14,719 nt of DNA, from assembly GCA_964408735.1 (NCBI GenBank), contig CAYPAX010000109.1, forward strand, positions 1 through 14,719, written 5' to 3'. This stretch comes from UBA7887 sp964408735. GTDB taxonomy: Bacteria > Pseudomonadota > Alphaproteobacteria > UBA7887. A program made the position numbers and the translations under genes. The notes under the pieces are model-generated. The model was not told where the DNA came from. It worked only from the letters and a program-made list of their open reading frames with translations, and made no database searches. Position 1 is the first letter of the stretch, and the number at the start of each line of letters is the position of its first letter. Shown in pieces: positions 7,434-13,553 of this stretch.

Positions 7434-9254
7434 CTAGCGCCGCCGGCCCACGTCGACCGCGCGCATCAAGGCGGGCAGGCTGGTGACGCCGGCCAGAACC
7501 TTGGCAATGCCGTCCTCGGCCATCAGGTGAAAGCCGCTCGAAAGAGCCGATTCCAGCATCGCCTTGCGTGTGCCGCCGGTGGCGATAATCTCGTCAAGCT
7601 CTTCCGTGATTGCCAGAATTTCGACGATCGCCGTACGCCCGCGGAAGCCGGTCTGATTGCACTCCTCACAGCCGTCGGGCTCATGAATGACCGGAGCATC
7701 GCTGGCATCCACACCGAGCAATTCGCACTCTTCCGCCGTTGCCGTTTTCGGTTTCTTGCACGACTGGCACAGCGTGCGCACAAGTCGCTGCGCCACCGAA
7801 CAAATAACCTGTCCGGATAACAAATGCCATTGCACGCCGATATCCACCATGCGGTGCACCACACCGATGGCATCGTTGGAATGAAGCGTGGTGTAGACCT
7901 GGTGGCCGGTCATCGCCGCCCGCATGGCCATATGCGCGGTGTCGGAATCGCGCACCTCGCCGATGAACATGATGTCCGGATCCTGGCGCAGCATCGAGCG
8001 GATGCCTTCGGAGAAGTTCATCGCCGTCGCTTCGCGCACATTGGCCTGGCGGATCAGCGGCAACTGGTACTCCACCGGGTCCTCGAGGGTCATGATGTTG
8101 ACATCGGTGGAATTGATGTATTGCAGGATGGAATAGAGCGTCGTGGTCTTGCCGGACCCGGTCGGGCCGGAGACGAACACGATTCCTTCCGGGCGCAGCA
8201 ACAGGCGCTTGAGCAGAGCCACATTGTCTTCACCGAAGCCGAGCGATTCCAGGGGAAGCAGCGATTTCGCCTTGTCGAGAATGCGCATGACGATGTTCTC
8301 GCCGTGCACGGTCGGCTGACTGGCGACGCGGAAATCCACCTCGCGCCCGCCCATGGTGTAGGACAAGCGCCCGTCCTGCGGATTGCGCGATTCGGCGATG
8401 TTGAGGTCCGAGATCACCTTGATGCGCACGGCGATCGCCGGCCAGTAGTCCTTCGGAAAAGCGCGCACCGGCACCATCACGCCGTCGATGCGGTAGCGCA
8501 GCCTGAGGAAAGCGCCCTCGGGCTCGAAGTGGATGTCGGAGGCACCGCGCTTGACCGCATCGACGAGAATGGCATTGACCAGGCGCACGGTCGGATTTAC
8601 GTAGCCGGCCTGTTCGGCGGTCAGGGAATCGATATCGATCTCGCCGGTCTCCAGCTCGCGCAGGATGCCGTCGATCGACATGAGGTAGCCGTAGTTCTGG
8701 TCGATGGCGTCTTCGAGCTCAACGTCGGTGCAAACCAGTGGCTCGAGCTTCAAATGCGCGGGCACCGCACGCCGCAGCTGGTCGAGGGCGATGACGTTGT
8801 AGACGTCCGCCATGGCGACCTGCAGGGTATCCTCGCCGACCACGGCGACCGGCAGCACCTTATGGCGCTCCGCGATCTCCTTGGGCACCAGGGCCAGAAC
8901 GTCGGGATCGACCACATAGGCCCGCGGGTCGAATCGGGTGCGCCCCGCCGCCTCGGCGATGACCTGGGTCAACGCGCCTTCGGTAACGAAGCCGAAGCCG
9001 GTCAGGATCTCGCCCAGCATCTTGTCCGAGCGCTTCTGCTCGAACAGGGCAACGCCGAGCTGATCGTCCGATATCAGCCCCAGCTCGACCAGGCGGTCGC
9101 CGATGCGCAGCGTCGCCGCGCTTTCAACGGGCTCGCCATCACCCTTCGGCGCCGCGGGCTCGCTGCGGCGCGCGGGCGTCCGCCATTCGGCGACAACACC
9201 ACTGGCCGGCGCCTCGGGGCTCCGCTCGTCGTCGAAATGAAGGTCAGCGGGCAC
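7434..9254 (-). CDS. GspE/PilB family assembly ATPase
   Basis: The 606-residue protein is a complete type IV filament extension ATPase. An acidic/Pro-rich leader (1-45) precedes MshEN-type N-terminal modules (about 48-185, with LGEILTGFGFVTEGAL). The RecA-like motor carries Walker A GPTGSGKT (363-370), Asp box TLEDPVE (389-395), Walker B region RQDPDIMFIGEVRD (423-436) and His box TGHQVYTTLHSND (449-461). The zinc-binding tetracysteine CxxC...CxxC is intact (C496, C499, C529, C532), as in GspE/PilB and unlike PilT. It hydrolyses ATP in the cytoplasm to drive pilin addition through the GspF-like platform. The start is a GTG at 9254 with GAGGAG 11 bases upstream; an out-of-frame ATG at 9264 would give only six codons. 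MshEN modules in other bacteria can bind cyclic di-GMP; whether these do is unknown. Confidence 0.96.
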   Translation of the reverse strand: MPADLHFDDERSPEAPASGVVAEWRTPARRSEPAAPKGDGEPVESAATLRIGDRLVELGLISDDQLGVALFEQKRSDKMLGEILTGFGFVTEGALTQVIAEAAGRTRFDPRAYVVDPDVLALVPKEIAERHKVLPVAVVGEDTLQVAMADVYNVIALDQLRRAVPAHLKLEPLVCTDVELEDAIDQNYGYLMSIDGILRELETGEIDIDSLTAEQAGYVNPTVRLVNAILVDAVKRGASDIHFEPEGAFLRLRYRIDGVMVPVRAFPKDYWPAIAVRIKVISDLNIAESRNPQDGRLSYTMGGREVDFRVASQPTVHGENIVMRILDKAKSLLPLESLGFGEDNVALLKRLLLRPEGIVFVSGPTGSGKTTTLYSILQYINSTDVNIMTLEDPVEYQLPLIRQANVREATAMNFSEGIRSMLRQDPDIMFIGEVRDSDTAHMAMRAAMTGHQVYTTLHSNDAIGVVHRMVDIGVQWHLLSGQVICSVAQRLVRTLCQSCKKPKTATAEECELLGVDASDAPVIHEPDGCEECNQTGFRGRTAIVEILAITEELDEIIATGGTRKAMLESALSSGFHLMAEDGIAKVLAGVTSLPALMRAVDVGRRR

Positions 9255-9265
9255 TGGCCAACATG

Positions 9266-9271
9266 CTCCTC
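9266..9271 (-). promoter_or_regulatory. Ribosome binding site of assembly ATPase gene
   Basis: GAGGAG, with 11 bases to the GTG at 9254. The spacing is long, but this is the only good site and it supports the GTG start. Confidence 0.5.
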
Positions 9272-9279
9272 GACCGCCC

Positions 9280-9294
9280 GCCGGGATCCCCGGC
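9280..9294 (-). promoter_or_regulatory. Stable hairpin between pilin and ATPase genes
   Basis: Just past the pilin stop codon a perfect 6-bp stem GCCGGG/CCCGGC closes a 3-base loop. No U-run follows, so it is not an intrinsic terminator of the usual kind. Hairpins at this place after highly expressed pilin genes often protect the upstream message or lower read-through into machine genes; that role is inferred here. Confidence 0.5.
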
Positions 9295-9299
9295 GTCAG

Positions 9300-10034
9300 C
9301 TAAAATACGAACCCGAGCACGCAGGCGGCAACACCGCCGCTTGCAGTGGCATAGTCACCGTCCGCCACACAGGTTCCCTGAGGCGAGCCTGCCCCGTCAC
9401 CGGCCTGTACCAGGCCGCTGCCAGGCCGCCCGTCGTCGATCTTGATGTCGAGCAGATAGGATTCGTCGGCCGGCACCAGCCCCTGCACGGAAAGCCCGCC
9501 GGCGTCGGGCGAGCCGAGGCGCCAGTAGTTGCCGACCATGGTGCAAGTATCGCACATCTCGCCGCCGTCCGTGGAGGCGTTGAGGACGTTCCAGGCACTG
9601 CCCGGTATCCGCCCGACCGGAATGCCGACACCAGCCACCGGCTCAGCGCCGGTAATGCCGGAGATCAGGTCCGCAGCTGCCAGATGCTGCCAATATTCGA
9701 GCGATTCGCCTTCATTGCCGATGCCACCGATACGACCGTCTCCATCGCCGTCCACCTGCAGCGTGGTGCCGTCCTTCTTGAGCGACAGCAGCAGCGAGGC
9801 ACGGCTCAGATCGCCGGGGTATTGCCCGTACTTGTCATAGAAGCCGTTATTGGCGGCGCGATAGGCGTCGATTTGCGAGATCAGCGACTTGGACTGGGCG
9901 TTGCGGATCAGCTCCTGCCCTTTGAGGATGCCACCGACCAGCAGGCCGATGATGATGAGCACGATCGACATTTCGACAAGCGTGAAACCCGCCTGCGACG
10001 GTAATGCCTGAACCCGAGTGGCTTGGATCTGCAT
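9300..10034 (-). CDS. Type IV pilin-like protein (prepilin with N-terminal methylation motif)
   Basis: The 244-residue protein begins with a 16-residue leader and a textbook class III signal: QAGFTLVEMSIVLIIIGLLV, cleaved after Gly16 with Phe as residue +1 and Glu at +5 (Glu21). The hydrophobic helix runs to about residue 36. The conserved helical stem continues to about 65, followed by a globular domain. Odd points are a DGDGDG stretch (D95, D97, D99) resembling a calcium loop, and four cysteines (C161, C164, C222, C238) that could form two disulfides. At 228 mature residues it is larger than a typical GspG or PilA. It is the only pilin in the window, encoded right before the ATPase, and is the presumed main filament subunit processed by the peptidase at 11564-12316. 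ATG 10034 has GAGGAAGG just upstream, and a promoter lies in front of it. Confidence 0.95.
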   Translation of the reverse strand: MQIQATRVQALPSQAGFTLVEMSIVLIIIGLLVGGILKGQELIRNAQSKSLISQIDAYRAANNGFYDKYGQYPGDLSRASLLLSLKKDGTTLQVDGDGDGRIGGIGNEGESLEYWQHLAAADLISGITGAEPVAGVGIPVGRIPGSAWNVLNASTDGGEMCDTCTMVGNYWRLGSPDAGGLSVQGLVPADESYLLDIKIDDGRPGSGLVQAGDGAGSPQGTCVADGDYATASGGVAACVLGFVF

Positions 10035-10036
10035 GG

Positions 10037-10044
10037 CCTTCCTC
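10037..10044 (-). promoter_or_regulatory. Strong ribosome binding site of pilin gene
   Basis: GAGGAAGG sits 2 bases (core AGGA about 5 bases) before the ATG at 10034. It is the best Shine-Dalgarno match in the operon and fits high pilin output. Confidence 0.65.
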
Positions 10045-10111
10045 GTCCCCCTGACAGTGCAGCGGCACCGTATCCGTCAAATCCCGTATGCGCAGCTAAC
10101 CGCGCAACACC

Positions 10112-10139
10112 ATTGTAATGGGTCAGCGCCCCCTGGCAA
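10112..10139 (-). promoter_or_regulatory. Sigma70-like promoter for pilin gene
   Basis: Read on the minus strand, TTGCCA (10139-10134, 5 of 6 to TTGACA) and TACAAT (10117-10112, 5 of 6 to TATAAT) are separated by 16 bases. This lies in the 121-bp gap between the helical-repeat gene and the pilin gene, the largest gap inside the run. The predicted start near 10105 gives a leader of about 70 bases containing a small TGCGC/GCGCA hairpin. No activator site was recognised. Confidence 0.55.
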
Positions 10140-10155
10140 GCCGGCCGCGCATCTC

Positions 10156-10818
10156 TCAGAGACCGTCGAGGAATTCCCTGTGGTAATGCCGCTCGGCCTC
10201 GGGAAGATCCGGAAAGCGCCGTTCGATTGCTTCGATCTCGCGCCGGGCGGCAGCCACATCGCCCATTTCGGCCAGAATCTGTGCCGGCAGCTGGCGCGTC
10301 CAGATCGGCATCGCGGCCACCTCGAAGGCTGCCAGGTCCCGCGCCAGCGTCAAGGCCAGAGGAAGGTCCGCAAGTTGATGACGCGCCAAGTGGACGGCCT
10401 GCGCAAGCAGCCGCCAGCGCGCCGCAGGCTGTGCCATGGCATGACGATGCAGCCAAGCGGTCACCGTGCGGGCATCTTCGGCGACGGGCGTCAGGCCGTA
10501 ATAGGTCGCGGCAAGCACGGGCACGTGCCAGGCCTCGGGATCGAGTTCGGTCAGGGCGTCGAACCAGGCCGTCAGGCGTTCGTAGTCGTAATCGGCCAGC
10601 GGCAGCGTGCGCCCACCGGTATCGCCGAAATTCTGTACGCTCAGGGCCCCGAGCCGATAGGCGGCCTGGGCATCGCCTAAGGTCATAAGCGCGAGATGTG
10701 CAGCAGCGGGCGCCGGCGGAACCGGCTCGACTGCCGGGCGCCAGGCCAGCAAGGCCAGGGACAAGGCGAGCTGCGCCGCCAACAATCCCAGCGCCACTGC
10801 CGCCGCGCGCAGGCTCAC
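10156..10818 (-). CDS. Membrane-anchored helical-repeat (TPR-like) protein, PilG-like candidate
   Basis: The 220-residue protein has one N-terminal membrane helix (about residues 5-27), a Pro/Ala linker, then an all-helical region. In that region DYDYERLTAWFDALTELDPE (about 77-96) and the Ala/Leu-rich pairs of helices up to 205 look like degenerate TPR repeats, probably facing the periplasm. I do not recognise a catalytic motif. The start is the GTG at 10818 overlapping the permease stop as GTGA; the longer frame upstream is read-through of the permease gene. Its tight coupling to the ABC permease suggests an accessory subunit of that transporter. In Myxococcus xanthus pilG encodes a membrane-anchored accessory of the PilH-PilI ABC transporter, which is the comparison I would test. 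That functional link is inference. Confidence 0.7.
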   Translation of the reverse strand: MSLRAAAVALGLLAAQLALSLALLAWRPAVEPVPPAPAAAHLALMTLGDAQAAYRLGALSVQNFGDTGGRTLPLADYDYERLTAWFDALTELDPEAWHVPVLAATYYGLTPVAEDARTVTAWLHRHAMAQPAARWRLLAQAVHLARHQLADLPLALTLARDLAAFEVAAMPIWTRQLPAQILAEMGDVAAARREIEAIERRFPDLPEAERHYHREFLDGL

Positions 10819-11555
10819 AGCTCCCGCCGCGAAAAGTCGAAAGCGGCCGCGGCCAGCAGCAGCGGCACGTAGACCAGCCACTGGGCCAAAGCGAACAGCA
10901 GATCCCTGTCCAGCACGACGCCGTGAACCAGCCACTCGCCGCGCGCCAGCATGTCGAGCCGAGGCAACAGCACTGCCAGGGCGCTCAGCACCACACCGGC
11001 GAGGCCGCCATCGGCAGCGGCAAGCGCAAGCAAGGCCCAAAGACTGCGCGACAGTGCGTAGAAAGCGAGGAAAACGAGCAGAGCCGCCGCCGGACTGCGC
11101 AGACTGGTGCCGAACAGCAGCGCCAGCGCGGCCAGCAAAGCGAGCTCCAGTCCGAGGCTCGCCAGCCAAATCACCAGGCCGAGCGGATCAGGCGGGCCGA
11201 CCAGCCACAGGGCCAGGCCAACAAAAGGAAGAGCCACGAGTGCCAGCGTTGCATAGGCCGCCCAGACTTCCAGCAACAGGCGCCAGCGACCGAGCGGGCG
11301 GCTCAACAGCAATGCCATCTCGCCGCTGTCGAGCATGCGCCGCAGGCCGAAAAGCATGACGCCGGCCAGGCCGATAGCCAGCAACAGGCGCGCCGCCGCA
11401 GCGGTCGCCGCCAAGGCAAGCTCGCGGCCCTCCGCCACCGCCACCGCGCCAAGCCCGGCCGCAACCAGCGCCGCAAGACCCAGCGCGGCCAGCAAGACCG
11501 GCAGAGCGCGGTCGCGGCGCGCCAGCAGGAGAACGTAGCGGTATACCGGTGCCAT
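10815..11555 (-). CDS. ABC-2 type transporter permease (PilI-like candidate)
   Basis: The 246-residue hydrophobic protein has about six membrane helices (near residues 15-40, 48-68, 98-120, 125-150, 155-185 and 220-240). Between the second and third helices lies the ABC-2 permease hallmark, a cytoplasmic segment DSGEMALLLSRPLGRWRLLLE in which an acidic residue and SRP precede the next helix. No ATPase domain is present, so it needs a partner; the ABC ATPase at 3333-4061 in the same run is the obvious one. I chose the ATG at 11555; a GTG at 11570 in the same frame would overlap the end of the peptidase gene and cannot be excluded. The 3' end overlaps the next start as GTGA. Transported substrate is unknown; in the pil context it may serve pilus assembly or export. 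Confidence 0.82.
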   Translation of the reverse strand: MAPVYRYVLLLARRDRALPVLLAALGLAALVAAGLGAVAVAEGRELALAATAAAARLLLAIGLAGVMLFGLRRMLDSGEMALLLSRPLGRWRLLLEVWAAYATLALVALPFVGLALWLVGPPDPLGLVIWLASLGLELALLAALALLFGTSLRSPAAALLVFLAFYALSRSLWALLALAAADGGLAGVVLSALAVLLPRLDMLARGEWLVHGVVLDRDLLFALAQWLVYVPLLLAAAAFDFSRREL

Positions 11556-11563
11556 GCCCGCGC

Positions 11564-12316
11564 CTACCACGGCGCCGATGCCAGCACGCCGGCGAACAGC
11601 GCCAGAGACAAGGCGGGCCCCAGCGGAAAGCCGTCACTGCCATGGCGCCAGCGCCAGAGCGCGGCAAAGCCGGCGCCAAGCGCGCCCGCGGCCATCAGGA
11701 ACCAGGGCAAGGCCGCGATACCGAGCCAGGCCCCGGCGACACCGAGAAGCTTGACGTCGCCAAGCCCCAGAGCCTCGCGCCGGGCCCAGCGCCCGGCCAG
11801 CCAGCGCAAGCTGAGGCCGAAAGCCAGGGCGATCACGGCACCGGCGGCGGTATCGCTCCATTCGGCGCCGGCCAGCCAGCGATGGACCAGGCCGGCCGGC
11901 AGCAGCCAAAGCAGGACCAGATCCGGAATGATCTGCCTGTCGAGATCGGCCAGCACGATGATCACCAAGCCCAAAGCGAGGGCGCAAGCGGTGACCGTGC
12001 CCCAGCTCTCGCCGAAGGCCACGGCCGAGAGAGCGAACAGCAGCGCACTGCCGAGCTCGGTCACGGGATAGCGTGGCGATATCGGCACCTTGCAGACGAC
12101 GCAACGGCCACGCAATATCAGCCAGGAGACAATCGGCACCAAATCGCGCGCGCCCAATGCGGTACCGCAGGAGGGACAACGGGAGCGGCCGCCGACCACG
12201 CCCTCGCCGCGCGGCAAGCGATATCCGGCAAGGGCCGCGAAACTGCCGAACAAGAGGCCTGCGAACGGCGCCGCCCATAATGCGACACCGCCGGGCAAGG
12301 TCATGGAAACGCTCAT
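11564..12316 (-). CDS. Prepilin peptidase/N-methyltransferase (PilD/GspO family)
   Basis: The 250-residue polytopic membrane protein has the full bifunctional layout. An N-terminal GSF..YRLP segment (24-35) is followed by the zinc-binding cytoplasmic domain with two CxxC pairs (C47, C50, C72, C75) linked to methylation. The two peptidase aspartates of the A24 family lie in DLDRQIIPD (124-132) and GLGDVKLLG (184-192, Asp187). It removes leaders such as that of the pilin at 9300-10034 and methylates the new N-terminal Phe in the inner membrane. The first ATG (12316) lies right where a predicted transcript would begin; a second ATG at 12304 (residue 5) is possible. It heads the minus-strand run and is followed by the permease gene without a gap. 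Confidence 0.95.
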   Translation of the reverse strand: MSVSMTLPGGVALWAAPFAGLLFGSFAALAGYRLPRGEGVVGGRSRCPSCGTALGARDLVPIVSWLILRGRCVVCKVPISPRYPVTELGSALLFALSAVAFGESWGTVTACALALGLVIIVLADLDRQIIPDLVLLWLLPAGLVHRWLAGAEWSDTAAGAVIALAFGLSLRWLAGRWARREALGLGDVKLLGVAGAWLGIAALPWFLMAAGALGAGFAALWRWRHGSDGFPLGPALSLALFAGVLASAPW

Positions 12317-12321
12317 ACGCC

Positions 12322-12351
12322 ACTGTAGCGGGCCGCATGCCGCCGGTTCAA
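12322..12351 (-). promoter_or_regulatory. Promoter of the pilus-like operon
   Basis: Minus-strand TTGAAC (12351-12346) and TACAGT (12327-12322) are separated by 18 bases. The start would fall at about 12316-12314, on the peptidase ATG itself, so the message may be leaderless or use the ATG at 12304. The -35 element forms the outer end of one arm of the palindrome at 12346-12367. Confidence 0.45.
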
Positions 12352-12367
12352 TCGCCAGCGATTGAAC
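12346..12367. promoter_or_regulatory. Perfect palindrome between divergent genes (candidate operator)
   Basis: The half-site GTTCAATCGC is followed after 2 bases (CA) by its exact reverse complement, 10+10 bp. Flanking CCGG/CCGG can extend the pairing with a bulge. Each arm ends in a TTGAAC -35 element, one for each divergent promoter, so a dimeric regulator bound here would control both. No regulator gene is in the window. Confidence 0.6.
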
Positions 12368-12389
12368 GCCGGCCGCAATCGCCTATGCT
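12362..12389 (+). promoter_or_regulatory. Promoter of the iron-type alcohol dehydrogenase gene
   Basis: TTGAAC (12362-12367) and TATGCT (12384-12389) are 16 bases apart, giving a leader of about 30 bases. The -35 lies in the right arm of the palindrome. A further CAATCGCC copy of the half-site core sits at 12376-12383, between the -35 and -10 elements. Confidence 0.45.
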
Positions 12390-12425
12390 CACCGCCCGAC
12401 CAACAGCCGACGCCGGAGACGCCAG

Positions 12426-13553
12426 ATGGCCCTGATCAACTATCTCACCCGCATCCAGTTCGACCACGGCTCATTGGCGCTGCTGCCGGAGGAACTGGCG
12501 GCGCTCGGCATCGAGAAGCCGCTGATCGTCACCGATCGCGGCATCGTTCATGCCGGCCTGCTGGAAAGGCTGATGGCGGTGCTGCCGGCCCGCGAGACGA
12601 CCGCGATTTACGACAACACACCAGCCAATCCGACCGAAGAAGCGGCTAAGGCGGCGGTATTCCATTATCGCGACAACCGCTGCGACGGCGTGATCGGGCT
12701 CGGCGGCGGCTCGTCGCTCGATCTCGCCAAGGCAGTGGCCTTGCTGGCGACGCACGAGGGCGCTCTTGCGCAATATGCGGCCATCGAGGGCGGCGTCGCG
12801 AAGATCACGCCGGCAGTGGCGCCCATGATCGCCATCCCGACCACGGCAGGCACCGGCAGCGAGGTCGGCCGCGGCTCGCTGATCGTGCTCGAGGACGGCC
12901 GCAAGCTGGGTCTGCTGAGCCCGTACCTGATCCCGCGCGTCGCCCTTTGCGATCCCGACCTGACCCGCGATCTGCCGCCCGGCCTGACCGCCGCCACCGG
13001 GCTCGATGCCCTGGCCCACTGCGTCGAGACTTTTCTCGCGCCCGCCAACAACCCGCCGGCCGAGGCGATCGCCCTGGACGGCGCCGCCCGCGTTGCCGGC
13101 AACCTTGCCGCGGCAGTGGAGGACGGCGGCAATGCCGAGGCCCGCTGGAACATGATGATGGCAGCGATGGAAGGCGCCATGGCATTTCAGAAAGGCCTCG
13201 GCGCCATTCACGCCTTGTCCCATCCCCTCGGGGCGGACCAGGAGCTCAAGCTGCATCACGGCACGCTAAACGCAGTGCTGATGCCGGCCGTGCTGCGTTT
13301 CAATGCCAGCCATGTCGGCGACAAATATGCCCGCCTCGGCGCGGTGCTCGGCGCGGAGGCGGACCTGCCGGACTGGGCCGACCGCTTCAACGCGGCCCTC
13401 GGCATGCCGTCAGGCCTGGCCGCGATGGGCGTCGAAGCGGATATGTTGCCAGCGATCGCCGACGCGGCAATGCTCGATCATTGCCACGGTACCAATCCCC
13501 GCCAGGCTACGCGCGAGGAATATCTTGCGATCTTGCAGGAGTCGATGGGCTAG
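12426..13553 (+). CDS. Iron-containing alcohol dehydrogenase family protein
   Basis: The 375-residue protein is a full-length group III alcohol dehydrogenase. An N-terminal Rossmann-like part carries the GLGGGSSLDLAK nucleotide motif (91-102) and TTAGTGSEV (139-147). The C-terminal helical part holds the metal ligands D194 and H198 (TGLDALAHCVE), H262 (IHALSHPLG) and H278 (LHHGTLNAV). All four ligands are present, so it should bind iron or zinc and use NAD(P)H to interconvert an alcohol and an aldehyde or ketone in the cytoplasm; the substrate is not deducible. ATG 12426 has CGGAGA about 7 bases upstream. It is divergent from the peptidase gene, and its last 47 bases overlap the end of the DUF599 gene on the other strand. 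With the aldolase-like and SDR genes it is the third carbonyl-metabolism gene in the window. Confidence 0.95.
   Translation: MALINYLTRIQFDHGSLALLPEELAALGIEKPLIVTDRGIVHAGLLERLMAVLPARETTAIYDNTPANPTEEAAKAAVFHYRDNRCDGVIGLGGGSSLDLAKAVALLATHEGALAQYAAIEGGVAKITPAVAPMIAIPTTAGTGSEVGRGSLIVLEDGRKLGLLSPYLIPRVALCDPDLTRDLPPGLTAATGLDALAHCVETFLAPANNPPAEAIALDGAARVAGNLAAAVEDGGNAEARWNMMMAAMEGAMAFQKGLGAIHALSHPLGADQELKLHHGTLNAVLMPAVLRFNASHVGDKYARLGAVLGAEADLPDWADRFNAALGMPSGLAAMGVEADMLPAIADAAMLDHCHGTNPRQATREEYLAILQESMG

Noticed and set aside
9245..9264. Six-codon ATG reading frame just upstream of and overlapping the ATPase start
   Set aside because: It has good ribosome-site spacing but is too short to claim as a leader peptide from one sequence.
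7824..10004. Very long open frame (726 codons) on the plus strand opposite the ATPase and pilin genes
   Set aside because: It is antisense to genes with unmistakable motifs, has no family resemblance and is Arg/Gly/His-rich as expected for a GC-driven shadow frame.
10819..11169. N-terminal extension of the helical-repeat protein
   Set aside because: It is an Arg/Ala/Gly-rich shadow of the permease gene; the GTGA overlap at 10815-10818 gives a sensible start right before a membrane helix.
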